Of a DNA stretch of 64,000 bases, positions 53,876-63,851 are shown piece after piece (the first letter of the stretch is position 1; each line of letters opens with the position of its first letter). Origin of the DNA: Evernia prunastri (Eukaryota; Ascomycota; Lecanoromycetes; Lecanorales; Parmeliaceae); assembly GCA_003184365.1 (NCBI GenBank), contig NKYR01000088.1, positions 111,851 through 175,850 on the forward strand, written 5' to 3'. Both the position numbers and the translations under genes were made by a program. Below the pieces are notes generated by a model. That model searched no databases. It was not told where the DNA came from and saw only the letters and a list, made by a program, of their open reading frames with translations.

Positions 53876-54280
53876 AACATAGCACAGATGATTGCTGCAT
53901 CAGTCCTTTGGCAAGTCAACTTACCTATGATGGCAAGTGGGGGGGGGAGCCGCGGCGCATATAGGTCTCGCATGTCGCTATGATCGAAGGGACTCCTGGC
54001 CTTGGATTGGTCTGAAGAGAATTGCGAAACGTACGGACTGGTCCTTTGCGATATCTTACCGTACCGTATAAAAGTGGAGAGCGCGTTCGAAGAGAGCGAT
54101 CTTGAGCGTCTTGTATTGAGAAAGTTAGGGTAGATGAATGTCATATAGCAGTGCTATGAACGTGAGACCTGCTCCACACATAATTTACTGGGTCCATTGA
54201 AACGGGCTCGTTGTTCGGCTTCAGCCAATGAGACTCTTATTCTCATTCTTCGTCTGATCCTGTGCGCACTTACTCCTCGA
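53876..54280. other. Short intergenic space, nothing recognised
   Basis: 405 bp between two minus-strand genes; promoter of the 52.6-kb gene. A run of nine G is at 53939-53947. Confidence 0.4.
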
Positions 54281-54958
54281 TCACACTGAGTCGGCCGTCA
54301 ACTGCCTCGTAGCAATGATGTAGCTGGGATATCCCACATCCACCGCCGCCCCGTCCTGGGTCTTGTCCGGCAAAGTCTTTATATTCACGGTCCCCAAGTT
54401 GTACATCCCCTCGGTCACCTCATAGCCCGTGGCCGGATTGCAATAGCCCAACATCGGCCTGAAGATCTCATTCACACACTTGTCCCTTCCTGGGATCTGC
54501 GCACTGCCGCTGTAGGGAGGCAGGTAAAAGCCCATGGAACATAAGTTCGGTGAATTAGCAGAGGCCCAGACCCAGGTGCCGTTCTGCACAGCTGGGTCGG
54601 CGAGCTTGTCACAGATGGCCGGGATGGTTTGGTTGGAGCAGGTATCGATGTCGAGATGGGTATTGGTATGGTCGGCGAGGCATTGGACGCCGTAAGGAGC
54701 GGGGCTTGTCGACTCTATGATAGAGACGTTGCAAGTGTTGCCGACTGGATTGGGTGACGGTTGAACGAGGGGCCCGCAAGGGTCGCGCACCGCAGCAGTG
54801 GCCGTTGCATTGTCGATTGCAGTGTAGACACTAGCGGAATTTGCCTCGTAGTTGGGATAGTCGGGGGCGAGGCCAACGTAGGCTGTTGTTGATAAAGTGG
54901 ATTGGGTGTGGATGAGGGGAAAGACAAGAGCGAGGAAGAAGAGAACCAAGACTTGCAT
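54281..54958 (-). CDS. Small secreted cysteine-containing protein
   Basis: Single exon, 225 aa. A clear signal peptide (MQVLVLFFLALVFPLIHTQS) precedes a mature part with cysteines spaced in CGPLVQ, TCNVSI, QCLADH, TCSNQT, AICDKL, LCSMGF, KCVNEI and GYCNPA, i.e. eight Cys, enough for four disulphides. It also has several N-glycosylation sites (NATATA, NVSI, NQTI, NGTW). No enzyme motif is recognised. Small, Cys-rich and secreted is the profile of fungal effectors or extracellular structural proteins; which one is not decidable here. Confidence 0.75.
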   Translation of the reverse strand: MQVLVLFFLALVFPLIHTQSTLSTTAYVGLAPDYPNYEANSASVYTAIDNATATAAVRDPCGPLVQPSPNPVGNTCNVSIIESTSPAPYGVQCLADHTNTHLDIDTCSNQTIPAICDKLADPAVQNGTWVWASANSPNLCSMGFYLPPYSGSAQIPGRDKCVNEIFRPMLGYCNPATGYEVTEGMYNLGTVNIKTLPDKTQDGAAVDVGYPSYIIATRQLTADSV

Positions 54959-55630
54959 TTTGCCTTAAGAGGAACGGACAGAAGTGGATCGAGATCTTAT
55001 CAGGACACAGAGGTTGGCATCAATAAGAACAGATGAGATGCACGAGTTACAGTGAGCATTGAGCAGTCCATTTTGAACATAGGAGATTAAGAAGATGCAT
55101 CAAACCACAGATTTGACGATATGGATGAGACTGCGGGACCGTCGCCAAATAAGAACAAAAGATGCGATACTCTCGGAAAGAGGAATGGTTCGCGTAGAGT
55201 AGCTGCGAAATAGTGACGAATATAGCCGTACAGGAGAGTTTCAGGAGAGCGCTTGATTCCCAAGTTACGCGCAGACTTCGCACAGGGAGACTCGAAATGA
55301 CTGTGATCAGGGGGTCAATGGTACCTCATCGCAGTGAGAAGCACCGATTGCCTCTATGTAGGGATGGGATGGTCAACCTGGTGTCTGTAAGGAAGATGGG
55401 TACTGCCGTTTTCAAGGTTGCAACGTGGGCGGCGACGACTTCTTATTTGTGTGCCCATTGTTTCACAGGAAGCAGGCTAGACGGCATGACTGTCGCAATT
55501 GATCTCTTGAAGAGTGCACCGCCCAAAAACTATGGAGCCCTGGTAGTTTACTAGCCAAGAAGACTTGTCTTCTTTGCCTGCTCACTATGCGAGGTTTCGA
55601 GCATGTCATGCTTTTTTTAGTGTGGCTGCC
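54959..55630. other. Intergenic, nothing recognised
   Basis: 670 bp between the secreted gene and the NOC3 stop. The ORFs at 55213-55554 and 55047-55283 are antiparallel shadows of each other without motif. Confidence 0.4.
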
Positions 55631-57661
55631 TCACTTTACATCTCCAATAACCCTTTCCACGGCTCTTATCCCTTCTCGAACTGCGGGAGCATAATGCAAC
55701 TTCAGCAGCTCAGCGTCCCAGATGGTGCTGGCGAATGGATTACTACCCTCCAGATTTCCTCTCAAGGCATCAAAAACGCCGTCTCCTTTCCTCTCCTCTG
55801 TATTCCACAGCGCTGCAATCTTGCGTCCATGGATCTTCGTCACGTTATTTAGCAGACCAATCATTGCCAAGGTAGACTTTTCTGGGAGTTGCAGGGTAGA
55901 GGTGAAGAGCTGCTTGGTAAAAGCAGCCAGACGGACTGGGGGAACAGAGCGAGGGGTCATGATTGAGGTCAGGGCACGTAACAAGAGCACCGTCGTGGTT
56001 TGCAAATTCACTTTTGGTGCCGTGGTTGTAGGCGAAGCCGATGACGGAGCATGGGGATCTGGTAAACGCAGTGACCTATGGGAGAGTTCGATATCAGGGA
56101 CAAGGCAGAAAGAATGTAAGGACTTGTAAAGATGGGCTGTGAAATCTGTGAGATCGAGATTGAGCGATGTCGCGGAGCGTGCCACATCTTGGCCTTCTAG
56201 AAGAGCAAAGGCGGTGGTGATGCAGAGGAGGGATTCTCTTGTTGAGTCCCGAATGCTCTCTGATGATTGTTCATCTTCTTCTTCCTCCAGTTCATCAACT
56301 TCTAGCAGGACTTTAGCATCTGATATGAGATCTTTAAGGATTTCGAGAAGATCGCCGAACAGGTCCTGATTGATGAGGTGGGCGTACTTGGAAAGACCCT
56401 CCAGCACCGCACCCATCAAATGAGGGACTCTAGCTTTCAAAATCCGGAGATATGTTAGGAAGACGAGTTTGAGCGTCTCGGCTTGCATACGATCTCTTTG
56501 TTCATGACTGACGATAGCATCTGCCTCTTTGAACTCCTTTTCTACTACCTTTCTCTCTTTCATAATCTTGCGCTGTTTTTTTGTGCGAAACTCTCTCTTG
56601 GGTTTGAGCTTCTTGGCCCCGTCGTCATTATCTGTAGATATTTTGTCGACTCGATTTTGCGAGGCTCTGGACGAAAACTCGCTTAAAAGCCGCAGATGAA
56701 GAAAAGTGTTCAAAATGCTTTCATCGGTTTGGTAGTTACGCGCTTTCATCATCCTCGTGATCAGCCCAACGGCATCCAGAGATGATGTGCCATCCTCGTC
56801 ACTGCGGAATAAGGTTTCAATTGTTTCACGACATTTGACGAAGTCCGGATCGATCTTGTTTGTGCTCAATTTGCCAACCAGAATCTTCAGAAGCTCCCCT
56901 CGAAAGTTGAAGTGGGGTACGGCAACGAGCAGAGCGCAGGTACAAGCTATCGCGACCTGTTTCACGCTCAATGCTGGATCACTTATTTCCCTCTGTCGAA
57001 CCTTCGCACATGTTGCCAGGTGTTTGATGTATGTCTGGTAGGAGCTGACGAGCGATTGCTCGAATGCTCGAAGACGCCTGACATCCTTGGAAACCTTCTC
57101 CGTCTGGTCTATTTCGGCCATGGGGCGTATTCGATACCCCGGGATGACATCCTTGTAGACAGCCAGTTGTGTAGCTAAGCCTAACTTCTTGATTGTAGGG
57201 TTTGAGGAAACTGCAATTTGACCCAATATTCGAAATGCGCCGGCATGCTCCTCAGGGTCTTCGTTAATGAGGCTAGCTAACCGAGCCAATTCCTCCTTCG
57301 CCTCTAGTATCTGTTGGCGGATAGGGACCTTGATATCCTCGGAGACAGGCTCTGGATCTTCTATGCTCTCCTCCTCAGAGCTGAACCAGCTATTATCCTT
57401 TTCGTGTGTGACCTCTGGAACTTGTAATTGTTCGATCCTCCCTTCCGCGGTCTTAATCGGGAGCCTCGTAATCTCTTTCTCCTTCTGCTTTTGCTTTCGA
57501 GGTCTCTGCTCATAGTTCTGCTCTAAGTTCCATCCTGCTGCCCTGTGGAAGAAATCGTCCTGGTAAGTAGGCTGATCAACCAGCGTAGAGGTCGAAGATT
57601 CTGGGTCTGAGGACTCCGAAGGTGACAATTTCCTCCGCTTAACAGGTGGTCCTACGGTCAT
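55631..57661 (-). CDS. NOC3: Nucleolar complex-associated protein 3
   Basis: Needed for maturation and export of pre-60S ribosomes and implicated in replication licensing; nucleolar. Single exon, 676 aa from ATG 57661 (MTVGPPVKRRKLSPSES); the longer frame upstream starts with TTG. A basic/acidic N-terminus leads to GWNLEQNYEQRPRK and RLPIKTAEGRIEQL. The helical NOC3 domain contains AGAFRILGQIAVSSNPTIKK, GLATQLAVYKDVIPGYRIRP and VRRLRAFEQSLVSSYQTYIK. The C-terminal CBF/Mak21-like domain contains AFALLEGQDVARSATSLNLD and ATTVLLLRALTSIM. It ends with a helix GIRAVERVIGDVK. Length and order match fungal Noc3. Confidence 0.93.
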   Translation of the reverse strand: MTVGPPVKRRKLSPSESSDPESSTSTLVDQPTYQDDFFHRAAGWNLEQNYEQRPRKQKQKEKEITRLPIKTAEGRIEQLQVPEVTHEKDNSWFSSEEESIEDPEPVSEDIKVPIRQQILEAKEELARLASLINEDPEEHAGAFRILGQIAVSSNPTIKKLGLATQLAVYKDVIPGYRIRPMAEIDQTEKVSKDVRRLRAFEQSLVSSYQTYIKHLATCAKVRQREISDPALSVKQVAIACTCALLVAVPHFNFRGELLKILVGKLSTNKIDPDFVKCRETIETLFRSDEDGTSSLDAVGLITRMMKARNYQTDESILNTFLHLRLLSEFSSRASQNRVDKISTDNDDGAKKLKPKREFRTKKQRKIMKERKVVEKEFKEADAIVSHEQRDRMQAETLKLVFLTYLRILKARVPHLMGAVLEGLSKYAHLINQDLFGDLLEILKDLISDAKVLLEVDELEEEEDEQSSESIRDSTRESLLCITTAFALLEGQDVARSATSLNLDLTDFTAHLYKSLHSFCLVPDIELSHRSLRLPDPHAPSSASPTTTAPKVNLQTTTVLLLRALTSIMTPRSVPPVRLAAFTKQLFTSTLQLPEKSTLAMIGLLNNVTKIHGRKIAALWNTEERKGDGVFDALRGNLEGSNPFASTIWDAELLKLHYAPAVREGIRAVERVIGDVK

Positions 57662-57849
57662 TTCTATGAGGATGAATTGCAATATAGAATGTGCATATCG
57701 TTTCAGAGACCAAATTCTGCAGGAAATGCCTAAATGACTGTCCGCCAAGGCCTGAAATTAGGGTTAGGCCTCATAGGGCTACTCTAGTTGGAGGATCTTG
57801 TACACGGGTAGCGAAAACAGCATCATGTACCGAGGTACCTACTTTAGAC

Positions 57850-58259
57850 AAGGATCAACAACAGCGCAAAACCACATTTTTGTCCCCACAACCACAACGA
57901 CATCATTTATGGGCCTGAGGCCTACAGTACGGTAATCAGCTCATTATAAGGTATCTGCCCGTGCCCATAATGAGCGGTTTACACGACTGTAGGCCTCGGG
58001 TCCAAGGACCCCCTGAAAATCGCGCAATGCCACGTACTCTTTCCGACAGTCAGGCCATCAAAAGCCTTTCTTTCGACTGAGCCATACTAGTCAACGATAT
58101 GGATATCTACCGACCTCGCCCTCTCATAAGCCTATCATATTCAGCAAATACAGTCAACCTCTCGACACGTCCGCAAGATGCCACGTGTCATTTCAGCAAT
58201 AAACAGTCATTCCAGTCAGCAATAAACAGTCATTTCAGCAAAGGCCGTAACGCCTCTAC
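57850..58259 (+). repeat. Dispersed repeat, copy 1 (410 bp)
   Basis: Identical, as far as I can read, to 58932-59341 (offset 1082 bp). It ends exactly at an N (58260), after which the sequence differs from copy 2. It contains a 93-nt imperfect hairpin and a short internal tandem (CAGCAATAAACAGTCATTCC twice). Probably part of a transposon or its LTR; family unknown. Confidence 0.9.
57911..58003. repeat. Imperfect nested hairpin inside the dispersed repeat
   Basis: Outer arms GGGCCTGAGGCCTACAGT (57911-57928) and ACTGTAGGCCTCGGGTCC (57986-58003), nearly complementary; inner arms GCTCATTAT (57939-57947) and ATAATGAGC (57967-57975), perfect. The same structure recurs in copy 2 at 58993-59085. Confidence 0.85.
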
Positions 58260-58273
58260 NACACCTTCAGCAA

Positions 58274-58476
58274 TGACTCGGGTCCGGCGAGGTGTAGCCT
58301 CCAAGTCTGAAAAGCAGGCTAGATGGGAGTCCCAGCTCCGTCACGACGAGGAGGATAAGGCGGAGCGAGCGACTGCTAGAGAGGCTGCGGCAGCGAGAAG
58401 GAAGGCGAAGTCTATGAAGCCTAGGGAGGAGGATGTTAGCCAATTGGCTGATCATTTGTTAAGTTCTTCGCTGTAG
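58274..58476 (+). CDS. Short charged ORF beside the repeat (doubtful)
   Basis: ATG 58274 opens a 67-codon frame, MTRVRRGVASKSEKQARWES then Ala/Glu/Arg-rich helix and LADHLLSSSL. It looks like a charged coiled coil and may be a fragment of an element-encoded protein. It starts 14 bases after an N, so its 5' context is unreliable. No function assigned. Confidence 0.25.
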
Positions 58477-58931
58477 AGTAGTTAGTGCTGATAATGATCC
58501 ACCTTCTCAATATTTAGAGATCATTAAGCGATATTTGGCCTGGTGGGGTACATACTTTAGTATGGTAACCCCACCAAAATTAAGGTACCTCGGCAAGAAC
58601 GGGAGGCTGATTTTAGCTGCAAATCAGTGACGGGGGACTGTGGGAGGGGGACTGTCCCGAGTCAAGTGGCTGTACATAGTCATTTCACTTCAGGTCTATG
58701 CCATACTCGCAATTTCCTAGTGGATGCAATCAAGTTTGAGACCTCTATACTTTGTTATCTCGCAGTATGATAATAACCGACCTGATAAAAAAGGTATTTG
58801 TAGCAAAGCATATGATGTATCATGTATGAAAAACTTTCAACATCGGAAAAGTTTTACCTAGTGTATTTGACGGAGTTAACGGAGTTAACTCAGCTTTAGA
58901 GTGATCTTACGGAGTACAGTACAACATCCAT

Positions 58932-59717
58932 AAGGATCAACAACAGCGCAAAACCACATTTTTGTCCCCACAACCACAACGACATCATTTATGGGCCTGA
59001 GGCCTACAGTACGGTAATCAGCTCATTATAAGGTATCTGCCCGTGCCCATAATGAGCGGTTTACACGACTGTAGGCCTCGGGTCCAAGGACCCCCTGAAA
59101 ATCGCGCAATGCCACGTACTCTTTCCGACAGTCAGGCCATCAAAAGCCTTTCTTTCGACTGAGCCATACTAGTCAACGATATGGATATCTACCGACCTCG
59201 CCCTCTCATAAGCCTATCATATTCAGCAAATACAGTCAACCTCTCGACACGTCCGCAAGATGCCACGTGTCATTTCAGCAATAAACAGTCATTCCAGTCA
59301 GCAATAAACAGTCATTTCAGCAAAGGCCGTAACGCCTCTACACTGTCAGATCTCAACATCTAGACATTACATTACATTTCACTTCACATCAAGCCTCCGC
59401 AATACCGACACACCCTCTTACCCCAAGAGAGCATATTCTTCTACCGTCATCGACTACCTATTCAGCCTACAACACGAGCGAATATCCACTCTGTCCTCTT
59501 CCGGAGTGCCTCGATATATACGGTTTCAAATCGTTCGACTTCGCCCTATCGAAACGTATCCGTCTCATTCCTCGATAAAGGTGATACCGGATCTTGAACC
59601 TCGGCCGCCTACCGAGCAATAGACTCTGAGAAGTAGTGACCCTCAGAGTCGTCAGGGCAACTCCGTCTAGTGGGCTGGAATGGAAAAGAGTTGGAATTGG
59701 GATACTGTTCTTTGGGA
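58932..59717 (+). repeat. Dispersed repeat, copy 2 (longest, 786 bp)
   Basis: Begins like copy 1 and continues through CACTGTCAGATCTCAACATC to 59717, where an N (59718) interrupts it. Parts of it recur as copy 3 and copy 4. This is the longest unbroken version in the window. Confidence 0.88.
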
Positions 59718-59718
59718 N

Positions 59719-59833
59719 TTGATTGATTATGTCATACTACCCTGAATGTCAGGGACTGGAGTGTAGCTGAATGCATTGATTCCGGTATGAACGGAATAAT
59801 AGCTATCACGGTCTAATGATGGCAGAAGGCCGA
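59719..59833. other. Short segment bounded by N on both sides
   Basis: Lies between N at 59718 and N at 59834. Its first ~30 bases (TTGATTGATTATGTCATACT...) resemble the reverse complement of 60757-60790, so it may be inverted or mis-joined sequence. Confidence 0.5.
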
Positions 59834-59834
59834 N

Positions 59835-60002
59835 AGATGCCGCGTGTCATTTCAGCAATAAACAGTCATTCCAGTCAGCAATAAACAGTCATTTCAGCAA
59901 AGGCCGTAACGCCTCTACACTGTCAGATCTCAACATCTAGACATTACATTACATTTCACTTCACATCAAGCCTCCGCAATACCGACACACCCTCTTACCC
60001 CA
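59835..60002 (+). repeat. Dispersed repeat, copy 3 (168 bp partial)
   Basis: Matches 59258-59425 with one seen difference (CACG to CGCG near its start). Bounded by N at 59834 and N at 60003. Confidence 0.9.
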
Positions 60003-60335
60003 NCATACATATGGCCCCAGGGACCTCATCCCTTCAATGGGCTCTGACCCCTAGTGGATCACTCTCTTTCGCGAGAGTGGGACAGCCGTAGTTCGTCGAG
60101 GCCCTGAAAGACACTGTCTGTATAGCCCGAGAGGACGGATGCGCATGTCGGTGCGTGGAGTGTAGGGACCAGAGTCATCCGGTACGCCTAATACCACGTG
60201 CTTAGGGAGCAAACAAGGATTCGGCGCTGAAGCAGCGCGTAACGGCTTCTGGATAAGCAGAAGCATGCCTGGACGTTGCAGTACAAATGCCTGTTGTAGA
60301 GGGTGCAAGCTTTGCTGGGCGTACGCGAATTCTTG

Positions 60336-60558
60336 CCTCTTCCGGAGTGCCTCGATATATACGGTTTCAAATCGTTCGACTTCGCCCTATCGAAACGTAT
60401 CCGTCTCATTCCTCGATAAAGGTGATACCGGATCTTGAACCTCGGCCGCCTACCGAGCAATAGACTCTGAGAAGTAGTGACCCTCAGAGTCGTCAGGGCA
60501 ACTCCGTCTAGTGGGCTGGAATGGAAAAGAGTTGGAATTGGGATACTGTTCTTTGGGA
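60336..60558 (+). repeat. Dispersed repeat, copy 4 (223 bp partial)
   Basis: Matches 59495-59717 at an offset of 841 bp, and continues past the point where copy 2 meets an N. Confidence 0.9.
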
Positions 60559-60888
60559 CCCCCGGGCTTAGAGGGGTCCCACCCCATACGGAATCTACAA
60601 TACATAGAAAACACCAAGGGTTTCGGGTCAAAAAGCAGGATATGGTTCTTCACGAAAGGGGTCCGGCGACCGTAGGGTAGCCTCTTTCAATGGTCTCAGT
60701 CAATTAGATTCGATAGATAGATTGCACATCTCGCATAGTTGGCCCACTAAGGGTCTAACTTCAGGGTAGTATGAATAAATCAATCAATCAATCAACATGC
60801 CCACAAAAAAGGAAAAAAGGCCACGTCCTCGTGGCTATGATCCCTGGACAGCTACATTGACTATGCGTCGTCCATATACTCCATGTAC

Positions 60889-61335
60889 CTATCCTTGGCC
60901 TGTAGCCTTCATATCCTCCGCATCACGAATGTAGCCAAGTAGAGAGGCGAGCTGAGGGGCGAGAGGAGCATGCTGAATAGCGATTGAAATTCGAGCGGTG
61001 CTGAGGTAGGGAGCAGACTCTCTGCAGATTTGTATGGCGCTCTGAGATACGATTGTAGAGAGGAGACTCGTAGTGTCAGGCCTGCTGCTGGCGATGCCTG
61101 AAATGCTCTCCGCAGTGCTCTTCATATTATCCTCCGCAATTGCCTGCGGCAATGGCTTTTTCTCCTGCTCCAGCTCTTGCGTTGTCGGCTTTGGCATCGA
61201 GACTGGCTGTTTGCACTGTGGTAGTGGGCCAAAATACGGTTCGAGTGCCTCGCGAAGCGTGTGCTGAATCAGCTGTGTGAGGGAGGCTGTTTGCTCTGCT
61301 GAGAAGCCGGGAAGGATTTGGCTGCTGGAAGACAT
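60889..61335 (-). CDS. Possible gag-like retroelement fragment
   Basis: 148 codons from an ATG (61335), MSSSSQILPGFSAEQTASLT then IQHTLREALEPYFGPLPQ and Pro/Glu/Lys-rich linker, ending with helices (LASLLGYIRDAEDMKATGQG). The composition and location inside a repeat region suggest the start of a retrotransposon Gag protein, but no zinc knuckle, protease or RT sequence follows. It could equally be a small host protein of unknown function. Confidence 0.3.
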   Translation of the reverse strand: MSSSSQILPGFSAEQTASLTQLIQHTLREALEPYFGPLPQCKQPVSMPKPTTQELEQEKKPLPQAIAEDNMKSTAESISGIASSRPDTTSLLSTIVSQSAIQICRESAPYLSTARISIAIQHAPLAPQLASLLGYIRDAEDMKATGQG

Positions 61336-61649
61336 AGTGTAATGTCAAATGGCCTAATGAAAGGATTGACTTGATTGGCTGCGTAGCGGAGGCGCGGGGG
61401 GCTGACGATCGGTATGTCAAATGCTACTGGTCGAGCAATGAAATAGACGATATGGGAGGACCTGGGTTAGGTGTTGCTACCATTTGTCAAGGAAATAGGA
61501 CTCGATGTCATATATTCATGTGTGGTGGAAAGATTGTTGATTATTCTATGTGCCTGCAGGGCAGATATGTGTGGAGATAGCCGCGCTAAGCCTATTCAGG
61601 CGGTAGCCTCTAAGGAGGCCTTGACGTACCGTGACATATACGCGCGATA

Positions 61650-63188
61650 TTCTTTATCTTCTTATTATTCTTCTTTTTTTTATTTCTCTATTTATTTTTA
61701 TATAATCATTTTTATTAATTAAATATACTCTTAAACGAAATTTTGATAGTAAGTTTATTAATTAAATTCTCTTAAATTATCGCTAATTAATTCTTTAAAT
61801 TCTAAGAAAAAATTATATAATATTTTCGCGAGTCTTTAAAATAATAGACTAATTAAAAATAATTTTAAATTTTATAATTCTACTTAATATATTTTTAGCG
61901 AGCTCGAATTTCACGTTTAATAACGAAAATAGAGTCGATATTATTTGTCACGGTCTCAGCGTCTACCTTCGCTCCAAGCTTCTCCGCGAACGGCGCTAGA
62001 CCAGACTAGGCCTAGCGCACCCACACATTTGTACTTAGAACAGCATTCCTTCTACATAGAACCTCATAGTAGAATTCCATTCAAACCTGATTCATGACAT
62101 CATTCTGATCAAACGTTAAGTCCCTGACATTATTCTTCGTAATCTAAGTGCTAAGTAATCGATCGATGAAATTAAAAGTTATAAAAACGTCGATAATGCT
62201 TATAAATCTATTATCTTTAATTTTATTATTGTTGGTTTCACATAGGTGTGATTGTCCAGTTACTTATCACTACTTGCATATGCATAGTCTTGATAATTGT
62301 AAATGTAGATGCATTGCTAAGAGGTGCAGGCGAAGAGGCAAGATATACCTCTTCGCTTAGCTAGTGTGTGTGCCTAGTGTTGCGCTAGGCGCGCAGTCAA
62401 CTATCACCAGCCTCTACTGTGCTATGAACATAGATGCTATTAATGCATACTAACAATTATTATAAATAATAATAATTAATATCGTTTTATCTCTTATAGA
62501 TTTTTTTTTAATAACTTTATTTTTAATACGAGCGTAATAATATATTAAACTAATTCGAAGTTCTTTTTTATTCTTTCACTTCTTTAATTTCTCGAGAATT
62601 ATATTTTATTTCTCGCTATAATCGATCGAAATCGATTTAATATTAAAATAATTTTATTTAAATAGAATAAGAAAACTATATAAGAGAGTCGTAACGAGTG
62701 AGATTCTATAATATATTATATACTTCTTTTCTATAATATGCTTACGAGTATTTTTATTTTAATTAATTAATAATATAAATAATAAAATAGCGTTATTAAG
62801 CGTATACTTTTAAATCTTGATATCAAACGTAATTTTATCGCTCTTTCAAAACGATTTCGCGTTAATTCTATATAAGATTATCTTCTTCTTCTTTCGCGTT
62901 TTCTTCTTCTTCTTTTATATTTTAAATACTCGCTTCTCTTTATTCTTCTCGTTATTTATTATTATCTAAAAATTATAAACTATCGTTTTTAATAAAAATC
63001 GTTTAATAATGAAAAAAGATTAAGAAGAACGAAAAGATAAGCTTTTTAATTTATTAATTATTAATTAATCGAAGAAGAATTTTAAGCGTCGTCGTTTATT
63101 AGATAAAAAAGAAAGTTTTAATAAAGATATATTATTTAAAAACTTAAATAAATTTAATAATAAACTCGATCGTACGAGATTAAAAAGA
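61650..63188. repeat. Extreme AT-rich block, probably RIP-mutated
   Basis: About 1.5 kb dominated by A/T with many TTAATTAA and TATAATAT words. CpG is still common (GCGAG, ATCGATCG, AACGAG) while CA/TG dinucleotides look rare, the pattern expected when repeat-induced point mutation turns CpA into TpA. It is interrupted by a higher-GC island at about 61940-62110 and 62225-62450. No ORF longer than ~70 codons. Confidence 0.7.
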
Positions 63189-63420
63189 TGTTACGGACGT
63201 ACCCTAGCTGTCAGGTACAAAGGGAGTGTTTATGGCTATGTGTCAGGCACATAGAGTATTTATTGGTCATTGACACATTCTCATTATCACATAGGCTAGC
63301 GGGGATTCTTCCTAGTATTTAAGCGCTCTTCTCCTGTGTACATATTCGCTCTTTATCTAGTTGTCTTATTCAATTTACCCCCATTAGACTTGACTCTGGG
63401 CACGGTTCTGACACTACAAC
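63189..63420 (+). mobile_element. Candidate LTR start of a retrotransposon
   Basis: An abrupt change from AT-rich to balanced sequence occurs at TGTTACGGACGTACCC (63189), a typical fungal LTR beginning. A TATTTAAG box follows at 63317. An LTR end ...GACACTACA near 63418 is possible but unproven, and I found no convincing primer-binding site. The partner LTR would lie outside the window. Confidence 0.4.
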
Positions 63421-63851
63421 TAGATCATCCACCCTTCCGTTCGTACTGACAAGCGAACAGTAAAAGAAAATTGTCATCGGGACCGTTGTGAAGACGTTTC
63501 GACGTCAGATCATTGGGCATCCGGGTGTGGCCTACCTACGGGCAAAACGAACCATTCGTGGCTAGGACTTGTTGACCACAAGGAAAACCCCTTACGAGGA
63601 GGTACTGCTGCATACGTGCAAGCACCCCAGCATTCGTGCAAACAACCCCCCTAACAAAAAGAACAAACTTCATTAAAGAACAAAGACTTCTTTCTCCGCT
63701 CCGCATCCAACTCCGCCTGGACGTTCTTCCTTAAGCAGTCAAGAAACCACCCCATCAAGCTGTTACCATTCAAAAGAACACCATTCAAAGCATTACCAGT
63801 CTTCGTGGCACCTCAAACGGATAAGAAACGAGTGTGCTAGACAGTGACAAC

